From the NCBI GenBank assembly GCA_963281255.1, contig OY725494.1, forward strand, positions 248,001-312,000: DNA of 64,000 bases. Direction: 5' to 3'. Every line of letters starts with the position of its first letter. Position 1 is the first letter of the stretch. Positions 1 through 9,295 of the stretch are shown here, piece by piece. The notes under the pieces were generated by a model, which was given only the letters and a program-made list of their open reading frames with translations, had not been told where the DNA came from and did no database searches. The position numbers were made by a program, and so were the translations under genes. The DNA comes from Aphrocallistes beatrix (taxonomy: Eukaryota; Porifera; Hexactinellida; Sceptrulophora; Aphrocallistidae).

Positions 1-3
1 ACC

Positions 4-160
4 TGGGGTATTTTCTATTTATAGTCTAGACCCCAAATTTATATGGCTTCCCCACCCAAGTGGCTAAAACAGGAAATGACGCAACACATCCCTGGTATAG
101 GCGGAGATAACGGTGAAGCCATATAAGTTTGGGGTAATTACTATAAATAGAAAAATCCCA
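4..160. mobile_element. Foldback MITE with about 50-bp terminal inverted repeats
   Basis: Left arm GGGGTATTTTCTATTTATAG through CTTCCCCACC; the right arm is its near-complement ending CTATAAATAGAAAAATCCCA. A related partial copy lies at about 29897-29990 (GTATTTTCTATTTATAGTAA). Confidence 0.85.
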
Positions 161-514
161 AGTGCATCGGAGGGATTATTAATTGATTACTCATTCCCTT
201 TAATTAATAAGATGAGAAAAATTGAATGGGAAAACCATGGATGGATCCTTGGCGGTTGGAGATGTGAACAGGAAGGTTATGGCATTTAATACAGTCTAAA
301 CTAAACTTCATAATTAATGAAAATTATACATTTATGAACATCAAAATACACTTTTCATACATAGCCAAATAGCATACAAATGTATAACAGGGACTTCTAA
401 AGAATAAAATCAGGAGTGGACACTTTGACACTTATGAAAACCTAGGAGGGAGGGGTGAGTATAGTTAATTGTTGAGTCTATATGAAAAATCCTTTAATTG
501 CGGCCTGCAGGTAC

Positions 515-1636
515 TTAAATTAATGGATTCTTCAGGTCTTTGTAAGAATAATGAGTCTTGAATCCACTTTCTCCTCTAAATCGTCTCCAGCAGAGTACAC
601 ATGCTATATAGATCGAGGTGAAGTAATAGGGAAAGGAGTTCATGAAGACAGCAAGTATGAGAGAAGACAAAATCAGGAAATAAGTAATGATCATGACGGG
701 CAGTGGAATGTACTGTGTATGTACCTTGCAGAAAGATCTTTTTTCTGGGTGATTGTATATAAAGTTCAGGATTAGTTCTGTTCCGAAAGTACAGGTGCGG
801 ATGAAATGATGGAGAACAAATAAGAATCCGCCGGTCAATACTATGATAATAAGTTTCTTGAATCTCTCCTTCATGAGTTTGGATCTGCTAAGATAGTTTG
901 GTAGGTTTTGTGAGATAGATAAATCAGTGTTATTCCAATCCATCACCATTAAAAGCCTCCTCATTTCTCTGATAATGATCCCCAATAAAATTACTTCAAA
1001 AACCCAGAGAAGACATTCACATAGAAAGAAAAGATAACACACAAATTTCAGAAGATTCAGGATTATTACGATCAGCATAGAGGAGAAAATGAAGTAAGGG
1101 ATTGAATTGGACTTAATCCAGCTTAAACGTGCGTAACGAGCAGTTAGGTATTTGCACAAACTTATAACCAAAACTGTACACATGATTAAGGCGCCATATG
1201 AGAGTAAAAGGAAGGAAGAATTCACTTCAGAATTCATTTTCTGAATTTCAATATTGCTCACATAGCAAGAGAAATCAGAGAGGTTGGCATGTCCTAATAA
1301 TAGCTTAGATCCATTATATTTTCTATTCACACAATCATGTCCAGTTTGAAGGCTGCCAATCCATACTGGAATTGCGCAAAGGAACAGACCCAGCCATTCC
1401 ACGATGAGTAGTGCTAACAGCAATCTATCCCTAACTAGAAAAGTTTCGTTGTTGTAAAATGATAAGCTTTTAAGATTTATTTTGTTTTGTTCAAGACTCG
1501 ACTTCAAAAGATTTCTCCTATAAACGATTTTTTTCACCAAATAGACGAACCAACATATGGATACTGTTGTTGCTATCACGGTATTGATTCCTACCACTGA
1601 AAGATAAATATATATCACAATTAATAACGATTCCAT
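515..1636 (-). CDS. Multi-pass membrane protein of unknown function (paralogue 1)
   Basis: Single-exon reading frame of 373 residues, not assigned to a known family. About seven hydrophobic segments can be seen: residues near 3-36, 70-95, 140-165, 178-205, 206-225, 258-280 and 312-340. A Cys-containing loop with NxS/T sites lies between segments 2 and 3. Just after segment 3 is a basic stretch, KYLTARYARLSWIKSN, and the C-terminus ends in FKTHYSYKDLKNPLI. Its nearest relative is the next minus-strand gene at 4407-5534, with the same length, the same segment order and conserved ends, so the two arose by tandem duplication. The seven-segment pattern recalls a receptor, but I see no GPCR signature (no DRY, no NPxxY). 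The start is the only upstream Met and aligns with the paralogue's second Met. Confidence 0.72.
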   Translation of the reverse strand: MESLLIVIYIYLSVVGINTVIATTVSICWFVYLVKKIVYRRNLLKSSLEQNKINLKSLSFYNNETFLVRDRLLLALLIVEWLGLFLCAIPVWIGSLQTGHDCVNRKYNGSKLLLGHANLSDFSCYVSNIEIQKMNSEVNSSFLLLSYGALIMCTVLVISLCKYLTARYARLSWIKSNSIPYFIFSSMLIVIILNLLKFVCYLFFLCECLLWVFEVILLGIIIREMRRLLMVMDWNNTDLSISQNLPNYLSRSKLMKERFKKLIIIVLTGGFLFVLHHFIRTCTFGTELILNFIYNHPEKRSFCKVHTQYIPLPVMIITYFLILSSLILAVFMNSFPYYFTSIYIACVLCWRRFRGESGFKTHYSYKDLKNPLI

Positions 1637-1755
1637 TCAGGCACGTGTGAAATTGACAATGAGCTATCACATATATAGTGTCTGCAAATAATGCTGAGTC
1701 CACATCTTCTCCCATGCTATGCTAGATATATAATATCCCCATTACTGTTGAATAT

Positions 1756-1811
1756 GATACGAGTATGCTAACATTGCTAACTTAGAGTTAGCAATGGTTA
1801 GCATCTTCGTA
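1756..1811. repeat. Imperfect hairpin upstream of membrane-protein gene 1
   Basis: Two arms of about 26 nt are complementary around a 5-nt centre; the core is GCTAACATTGCTAAC facing GTTAGCAATGGTTAGC. It lies 120-175 bp before the start codon of the minus-strand gene ending at 515. It could be a small palindromic insertion or a regulatory hairpin; nothing in the sequence decides. Confidence 0.5.
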
Positions 1812-2310
1812 TTTAACATTAGTGATTCCTACTGATTTACTTATTATTGCATATATACACCGTTACACCTCCAAACCCTATTTTACCCGATTGATGATTT
1901 CTCTATCATCATTTTAAACTCTAATCCGGAGACACAATTTTTGAAAAGTAATAGGAAACCTTGGGGGCAACAAGTAAAAGTATTTGTATTTTGTCCTAAT
2001 TTCGACAATAAGCAACAACCATGCATGGAAGGTAACGACAAATGCTAGAGAATGTATATATAACATTCCACATACAGCTAAACACTAAAATAAAGACATT
2101 AAATATTTCTCAGGTTAGGTAATCCCTAGTCCCAAACCTAGGACCCCCCACTAGGTCCCCAACATCGACGCATATGTTCTGATCAAATGTGTTTAATAGA
2201 ATATATTATTATACTTTTGATTATTTCCATTCTAAATGTGATAATTAATCATTAAAAGTCTGCATCGACTGGATGGGAGCGTGTTTTCATATTCCTGAGT
2301 TGGTGACGTA

Positions 2311-2487
2311 AGGTGTGGTGGAAATGCATAGTTCGCAAAAAAACCCGGAAATAGTTCGACTTTCCAAAAAAGGAAATAGTTCACATAAAAACCACCATTA
2401 ATCCTAATAATAAAAGTCGAACTATTTCCTAAATCTGCAATTCAAACTATTTCCTTTTTCGAAAAGTCAAACCATTTCCGCATTACC
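2311..2487. mobile_element. Nested hAT-type MITE, 177 bp
   Basis: Flanked by a perfect 8-bp duplication GTGACGTA (2303-2310 and 2488-2495). Sibling copies of the host repeat (5925-5960 and 3140-3175) lack it. The interior has inverted GGAAATAGTT repeats. Confidence 0.9.
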
Positions 2488-2590
2488 GTGACGTAATATT
2501 CTATGATGCGTCACCAACTCAAGAATGTGGAAACACACTCCCATCCCGTCTGTGGAGGGGATCTTTTCGCCACTAATCTGCTATATGATA

Positions 2591-2698
2591 CGGGGTTGGA
2601 ATTTAACCCGGGTTAAATAGGTTTTGCCCAGCCCAGTGGGTTAAACCCGGGTTTAATCCCGGTTTAACCCGGGGGGTGGGTTAAAATAGCCAACCCTG
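2591..2698. mobile_element. Nested hAT-type MITE, 108 bp
   Basis: Ends CGGGGTTGG and CCAACCCTG (complement CAGGGTTGG, typical of hAT), flanked by a perfect ATATGATA duplication (2583-2590, 2699-2706). Sibling copies of the host repeat have the single site CTATATGATATAG. The interior is an AACCCGGGTT palindrome cluster. Confidence 0.93.
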
Positions 2699-3255
2699 AT
2701 ATGATATAGTTTACGATGAAACGTGGATATATATTTTTTGCATTGTAAAAATAACTCCAAAATATTGTTGTAAACTGGAACCTCCATAAGTTTTAATTTT
2801 TATTTTATCTCCTACCATTCGTAAAATATGAACCTTGATATTAATTAAATGATGACAATTTCGAATTTTTAACCACAAATCAATTAGCTACATTGGGATA
2901 TCCATGATCCCTTAAAAAATTCATTCCGCACATAGCTCGATTAATATGAAGTCTCTCTATTGGGACACTTTTTTTGGTCCCCTGGTGGTTTATACCAACG
3001 TTATTTTTGGAGCCATTTTTACACAATGTAAAAATGTATATCTACTTTTTAGCGTAAACTATATCATATAGTAGAATAGTGGCGCAAATGATCCTTCTAC
3101 AGACGGGATGGGAGTGTGTTTCCTCATTCTTGAGTTGGTGGTGCATCATAAAGTGCTACGTCACCAACTCAGGAATGTAAAGGCATACTCCCATCCTGTA
3201 TGTGTGAACTTTTAATTATTAATTTTCACATTTAGAATGCGAATGATCAAAAGCA

Positions 3256-3804
3256 TCCTTAATATTAAAACTCGATTAATGTATATTTATTTATTTATAT
3301 ATATATATATCTGTAACGAATTGATTGAAGAAACTGCCAGTCACAGAAAGCTGATTTTTGGCATGTGGGAGTCTTTTGGATATGGCTCCACTAAGTTCTG
3401 AGCTCAGACGAAAATGTTGACTCATCATGGAATTATGACGTCATTGTCACATTTTTTAAAAGTTAAGCAATAAAGTTATTCGAGGATAACTCAGCCATTA
3501 TAGGAGATAGAAACCTGAAATTTTAATAGAATCTGTATACTAACATATCTCACATATGATGCAACTATCATCAAAAAATGATGACTCATCACTTTGTTAT
3601 GACGTCATCATTACTCATCAAAATTTCAAATTTTATAAATTTGGTGATTTTTCGTGCGATATCGATTATAACAGTAGGACAGACGTATTTAGAGATGTTA
3701 TCTCCCTTATAATGAACCAATGTGACCTCAGGCGCCCGAAGGGAGCCTCCGGCGGACACTTTGTGTCCGCCAGCCGCGCAGCGCAAGCAAGCGAAGCGCG
3801 CTTG
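3256..3804 (+). mobile_element. Helitron-like family 1, complete non-autonomous copy
   Basis: Starts TCCTTAATATTAAAACTCG after A and ends with CAAGCGAAGCGCGCTTG before T. Shares CTGTAACGAATTGATTGAAG and the GACGTCAT-containing interior with copies at 35202, 44036, 58048 and 60772. The short frames it contains are not genes. Confidence 0.87.
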
Positions 3805-4406
3805 TAATATAATATATTATATTTAACACATTTTATCAGAGTTAAAATGATTGCGAACTAAATGAATAAAAGTGAGGTGACGCTTAAGATTATGACATCC
3901 TCAGACGATACTCAATTCGCTGAGGATTTTTAATAGTGATTACATTTTAAATGAAAATTATTAAATAAATACCAATTAATCATATTTACTTAAAATGCTG
4001 AGAAAATTATTATTCAATCGGATAGATTAGAGTTTGTGGAAATTTGCTTCCAATATTCTTTAAATGTTCGCACCGCCACTATTCCACTTTCAATTCAAAC
4101 GAATTTTCCCATATTTTAAAGGGGAATATTTTTATGCTCAGCCCAATCTTTCTCTGCCATTACAATATTAGCAGAATAAGTATTATAATATTAATAGACA
4201 TTGTGATATGATAAAACTAAACTCAATTATTACAAATATTAATTAAATGTAGCAAAGCATCAATAAGATGAGTTATAATATATTTTGCATACTTAAACCA
4301 TAAACTTCGTAATACTAGTTACATGGATCGATATCTAAATACACATTTCAAACTCAATAACACCACATATGTACAGATATGTACAACAATATGATTTTCT
4401 TCCCTT
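3805..4406. other. AT-rich intergenic DNA
   Basis: No gene or recognisable repeat apart from short homopolymers. It lies downstream of the minus-strand membrane-protein gene 2. Confidence 0.6.
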
Positions 4407-5534
4407 TTATTTGATGAGTGGTTGTTTGAGATCTTGATAAGAATAGTGAGTCTTGTATCCACTTTTTCCACTAAAACATCGCCAGATGAACTTGTACATA
4501 TTGATTAACGAAGTGAAGTAAAGGGGAAACTCGGTGAATGTATAAGCAAATAGGAGGGAAATGAAAGATAGGAGATATAGGATGGTTTTGACGGGTTGTG
4601 GAATATACGAAATGTGTACCATACAAAAAGATCTTTTTTCAGAATGATTGTGAATCAAGTTCAGGACTAGTTCTGCACCGAATGTACTTAGATGAAAACA
4701 ATGATTTAAAACATACAGACACCCTCCTATCCATAATACAATCACAAGTCTCTTAAATCTCTTCTTCATCAATTTGGATCTATGAAGAAATCTCTTTTGA
4801 TTTTGTGCTATAGATAAGTCAGTATTCGTCCAATTCATCACCATGAGAAGTTTTTTAGACTCTTTAAACATTAATCCTAATAGAATTACTTCAAATATAA
4901 AGAGACAACATTCACTTAAGAAGAAAAGATAGCAAGCAAATTTCAGAAGATTCAGGATGACTATTATCAGCACAGATAAGAAAATGAAGTAAGGGATTGT
5001 GTTGGACTTAATCCAGCTTAAACGTGCGTAACGAGCAGTTAGGTATTTGCACAAACTTATAACCAAAACTAAACAAAGCGTAAGACAACTGTATCCAAGT
5101 AGAAGAAGGGAAGAATTGAATTTAGAGTTCATTATATTGATGTTATTACTGTTTAAAAAGCAGGAGAAATCGGATGTGTTAACATACTCCAATGAATAAA
5201 TCGATTCATTGTTTTTCCTACCCAAGCATTCACATCCATTTTGCCAACTACCATACGCGATTGACATTAAACTAAACAACGCACCCTTCCATTCTACCAC
5301 GAGTATTACTACCAGAAATGCATCCCTAACTAAATTAGTTTTGTTGTTGTAAGATGATACATTAGGAGGATTTCCTTTATTTTGTTGAAGGTTTGATTTC
5401 AAAAGGTTTCTCCTATATCTTACGATGCTAGCGAACAAATAGATAAGCCAAAAGCAGGATATGACAGTATTTAGCAGGAACCAAATTCCTATCATAGACG
5501 CATATATGGATATACCAATAATAAAATGATTCAT
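4407..5534 (-). CDS. Multi-pass membrane protein of unknown function (paralogue 2)
   Basis: Single-exon gene, 375 residues from the Met at 5534. The frame is open up to a Met at 5582, but the inner Met aligns with the start of the paralogue at 515-1636 and gives nearly equal length. It has the same arrangement of about seven hydrophobic segments, the same extracellular-type loop with cysteines and NxS/T sites, and the same tail (YKTHYSYQDLKQPLIK). The segment encoding the basic motif after membrane segment 3 is identical to the paralogue at nucleotide level over 69 bases (5002-5070 versus 1107-1175), although the genes differ widely elsewhere. No family recognised. A membrane receptor or channel-like role is possible but unsupported. 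Confidence 0.72.
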   Translation of the reverse strand: MNHFIIGISIYASMIGIWFLLNTVISCFWLIYLFASIVRYRRNLLKSNLQQNKGNPPNVSSYNNKTNLVRDAFLVVILVVEWKGALFSLMSIAYGSWQNGCECLGRKNNESIYSLEYVNTSDFSCFLNSNNINIMNSKFNSSLLLLGYSCLTLCLVLVISLCKYLTARYARLSWIKSNTIPYFIFLSVLIIVILNLLKFACYLFFLSECCLFIFEVILLGLMFKESKKLLMVMNWTNTDLSIAQNQKRFLHRSKLMKKRFKRLVIVLWIGGCLYVLNHCFHLSTFGAELVLNLIHNHSEKRSFCMVHISYIPQPVKTILYLLSFISLLFAYTFTEFPLYFTSLINMYKFIWRCFSGKSGYKTHYSYQDLKQPLIK

Positions 5535-5849
5535 TTTGTAGTGTAAATCTGATAATTGAACCGTTAGTTTTATAGCTTTCAAGAAAATGCTGAGTTTAGG
5601 CTGTAGTCAGTAACCATTTCATGCATAAGGTACTCAATTTATCCTATTTAGACACTGATGTGCTTACAGTAGATCTGTATATGTGTAATAAACTGATAAG
5701 TACAGATTCCAATCTGTAATACATAATTGCTAATTACTTCATGTTACAGATCAGATTTGTACTTCCTACAAACTCCAATTTATCCGATTGAATAATGATT
5801 TTCTCAGCATTTTAAGTAAATTTATGATTAATTGGTATTTATTTGATAA

Positions 5850-6090
5850 TTTGCATTCTAAATGTGGAAATTGATAATTAAAAGTCCACACATACAGGAT
5901 GGGAGTGTGCTTTTACATTCCTGAGTTGGTGACGTAATTTTTATTTTATGATGCGTCACCAACTCAAGAATAAGGAAACACACTCATATCCCGTCTGTAA
6001 AGGGATCTTCCCACCACTAATATATGATGTAGTTTACGATACAACATGGATATAGATTTTTACTGTGATTCATGATGATCTTAATTAAAG
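5850..6090. repeat. Foldback repeat, third copy
   Basis: The uninterrupted palindrome GGATGGGAGTGTGC...GAGTTGGTGACGTAA facing GCGTCACCAACTC gives the empty-site reference for the two insertions in the 2.2-kb copy. It ends near TGGATATAGATTTTTAC, shared with the other copies. Confidence 0.85.
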
Positions 6091-6220
6091 ATGAGTTAGC
6101 ATTTTGAAGCTTGATTATAAAATCATCAAGCTCTATTCCCGTGGGGAACTTCTGTATCAGGCTATCGATCGACAATTTAAACATTAAAAATTCCGAATTT
6201 TAAAAAAAATTTATCTGCAG

Positions 6221-8774
6221 GTTCAAGAGAAGATTAAGTATCAAGCTTCTCTCACGACAGAATATGCCAAAGCCATTCAAATTAAGCTCTGTATTTTCGA
6301 TAAATTTGGTAAAGGTCGTATGAAGAAGATCAAAGTGAGTCCTGATGCATTCGTACAAATGGCTATACAGCTGGCCTACTATAAGGACCAGAAAGAGTTT
6401 GCTCTTACCTACGAATCTGGACTTACGAGGATCTTCAAATGGGGACGGACAGAAACCATTAGGTAATAGAGTTGTAAATTTTAAAAGTTCCATATAAATT
6501 TTAAAAAAATATATACAGCTCTAGAAGTAATATATATATACAGTCGACTCCGCTTAATAGGGCCACTGTTTAATCGGGTCAGCCGCTTAATCGGGTCACT
6601 TTTGGCAGGACCTGAATAGCTCTCACACATAGAAGCTAATACAAAATATTTTCGGTTAATAGGGTCCTCCGCTTAATCGGGTCAAAATGTCCTCTGACCG
6701 ATGTGACCCTATTAAGCGGAGTCGACTATATATATATATATATATATATCGTGTAATTCGTGTTCTAATAATATAGCTATACTTTGAAAATTTTTTAGGA
6801 GTGTGAGTGAGGACTCATGCCGTTACGTACGAGCTATGATGGAAGAAGAGATTGATGCAATCCAGGCCTTGAAACTCCTACGTATTGCAGCTATAACTCA
6901 CACCAATAAAGTCAAGCAATCTATGGTAGGACAGGGAGTAGATAGACATTTGTTTGCGCTATATATCACTGGTAAACTACAGGGAATCAACTCTCCATTC
7001 TTAAACGAAGCTATGAGTATGCCGTTCACACTCTCCACGAGTCAGGTATGTTATGAAATGTATATCCTATGTTGTTATCTGTCGGTTTTTTTATATTCTT
7101 AAGTATTTTCTATTCTTTTCAACCTGCTAATTTAGAAAGGAGTCTATATACGTATACTGTTTGATTATTATTGTTTTATTTGAAGGAAAGTTCTATCCCT
7201 TTTAAAACCTTTGTCTTTTTAAAATATAAAACCTTTTAGTAAATATTTTATTCCAAAAACTAAAAAAATCCGTTTTGCTTTCTGTTCCATAGTGTTATAT
7301 TACGATGTATATAGGTATGTTACCGTTAACACGTCAAATCAGGTATTATATAAAACAAGCGCGCTTCGCTTGCTTGCGCTGCGCGGCTTGCGGACACTGC
7401 GTGTCCGCAGAGTCTCCCTGCGGGCGCCTGAAGTTGCTCAATCTAACCTATTTTGGGAATTTTTTACTTTATATGCATATTGTAAACAAAAGTATACGAT
7501 TAATTTATCATTTCTATCTGAAAATATGATATTCGAAATCTACACCACTAAAAACCCCATGTCAACCGTTGGAAGCTACTCTCTAGCCTATTTTTGTAAT
7601 TTGTTTACTTTATGTATCTAATGTAAACAAAAGTAAACAAATAATTTATCATATACATCTGAAAATATGATATTCGAAATCTACACCCCTGAAAACCCCA
7701 AGTCACCCGTTGGAAGCTAGTCTCTAGCATTATTTTCAAAATTCATCAAATGGTGTGAAAATATGTATATAAAGGTGTGAAAATATGCAGATAATCTTTT
7801 TTATAGCCATACACTATAATACATTTAAGATATCAAACATAAGTTGTGGCTTTGTATTAATAACAATGACGATCTATTTATTGTAGTGTCGTACTTGTAC
7901 AATGATTTCTATTGTAATAGTGTAGTCATTTATTTTGTATAGAAAAGGTGCGAAAAATTGTTTTCCATTTTTTTTGCAGAGGTGTGAAAATTTCGCTTAG
8001 ATCTTAGAACTTAATCGTAGGTATATCATTTGACACCTACATGCACATTTTCACACCCCTACGACTTCCCAATTCTTCAATCAATTCGGACAAACACACA
8101 AAAAAAAAATAAAAATCCTAGCATTTTAATATATAAGATACCTGAAAATTCCAGGCATTATGCATAATATGGAAAATGCCCGGAATTTTCAGATATTATA
8201 CATATTAACCGATTTGACGTTTTACTGTAACATATACAGTAGAACTCGGTTAGTACGTACTCGGATAATACGTTCTTCGGTTCAGTACGTACTCATTTCT
8301 CTGAACCAAAATACATCTATAATATAGATTTCTATGTAGTACAAATTCGGTTAGTACGTACTAATAATTCCTTCCTGAAGGGGTACGTCTTATCCGAGTT
8401 CTCTGTATAATTTATTATATTTTTTCTTTTGTCCCTATTCACCAAGTTTCCATATTCAGGTGAGTGGGCATCAGATAAACGAGAATTTCAATGACAGGCC
8501 AGACATGATGCTACTAAGTGGAGGATTTGGTCCAGTTACCAAACACGGATACGGGGTTGCATACTTTTTCAACTTTGAGAAAACAGTCACCTTTCATATT
8601 ACCTCTTTCAACGTATCTCCGCGTACAAATGCAGTTAGATTCTACCATCTTATAGAAGAGTCTCTTCTTCAGATGGAAAGGGTGTCAACTCTCGCGATGG
8701 AAATCCCTGATACCCTCAAGGATGAATCCACACTACGATTTATCTCGTACAAGGATTCGATAGCTTCTGATTGA
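6221..8774 (+). CDS. CPT1: Carnitine O-palmitoyltransferase 1-like, C-terminal exons only
   Basis: Three exons joined by GT-AG introns in consistent phase: 6221-6462, 6799-7045 and 8460-8774 (stop). Together they encode about 267 residues matching the C-terminal third of CPT1, the outer-mitochondrial-membrane enzyme that transfers long-chain acyl groups to carnitine. Diagnostic strings: [48 protein letters not shown] with GYGV, and FHITSF. These favour CPT1 over CRAT, CROT or CPT2. The N-terminal membrane segments and the catalytic-His region are not found upstream: 5583-6220 is mostly repeat, and the gene before it runs the other way. Either the 5' exons lie before the window across a very long intron, or this is a truncated copy. 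The second intron carries a Helitron-like element (7356-8138) and a pogo-like MITE; the first carries a Tigger-like MITE. Confidence 0.85.
6541..6729. mobile_element. Tigger/pogo-like MITE in CPT1 intron
   Basis: Terminal inverted repeats CAGTCGACTCCGCTTAATAG and complement, in a TA-rich site, with internal copies of the GCTTAATCGGGTCA motif. Confidence 0.9.
7356..8138 (-). mobile_element. Helitron-like family 2, complete copy in CPT1 intron
   Basis: On the minus strand it starts TCTTATATATTAAAATGC after A and ends GAAGCGCGCTTG before T, 783 bp. The interior has two tandem blocks with AACCGTTGGAAGCTA-like sequence. No coding capacity; the frames here are spurious. Confidence 0.87.
8237..8405. 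mobile_element. Pogo-like MITE in CPT1 intron
   Basis: Inverted termini CAGTAGAACTCGGTTAGTAC and GTAC...ATCCGAGTTCTCTG, flanked by TA. An internal TTCGGTTAGTACGTACT repeat is present. Confidence 0.8.
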
Positions 8775-9295
8775 ATTGATCAGTCAAATTTAGCGATGCA
8801 ACTATATTAGTCGAACTTTTCTGTTTAGTCTATCTTCATTGGTTTTCATATTTATTTTTCGAACCAGAAATAGTATCGAAACGTCAGTATATACTCAATG
8901 TAACTTCTCTTTCGTTGCACCAATGTTTATAATATTATTCTTAAGATTAGCAATGCGATATCGTGAATGCTAATTATTAATATTATAATCATTATCTGAA
9001 CATTGCCGCCAATTTTTGAGGGGAATATTTTCAAATTTTAAGGTGTAACTTAAGCATATTTTCGCAGAATTTTGTCATAAATTAGCCTAAAAATTGGTAT
9101 ATAGTCATTCGTAATGTTCGGCAGGAATCATAAAACGAATTTCAAATTGGTACTACTAACTCATTTCCATTCTCGAAAATTTTTTACACTCATTCATTAT
9201 ACTTTTTTCATTTTTTAAATTGTTTTCTCCATCAAAAAAAGAAGCTACTCTACAACAGAAGCTATAACCTCATATTAGTTGTAGAATTAGTCACA
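8775..9295. other. Intergenic DNA between CPT1 and SMU1
   Basis: AT-rich, no gene or clear repeat. The last 200 bp probably hold the SMU1 promoter and 5'UTR. Confidence 0.55.

Larger units (their letters stand above)
2211..3255. repeat. Two copies of a foldback repeat in head-to-head arrangement
   Basis: Each copy contains a palindrome: GGATGGGAGTGTG...CCTGAGTTGGTGACG facing CGTCACCAACTCAAGAATG...ACTCCCATCC. Copy 1 is 2211-2770 and contains two nested insertions; copy 2 is about 3000-3255 in reverse orientation. A third copy is at 5850-6090. Together the first two make a kilobase-scale inverted repeat. Outside them, 1716-2210 shows nothing recognisable except AT-rich DNA. Confidence 0.85.

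Noticed and set aside
3556-3807. 83-residue frame at 3.6 kb and the similar frame at 58.3 kb
   Set aside because: Both lie inside Helitron-like copies and end in the GC-rich terminal hairpin; they are not conserved as protein between copies.
4407-5534. Assignment of the two membrane proteins as rhodopsin-type receptors
   Set aside because: About seven hydrophobic segments but none of the family motifs; left as unknown.
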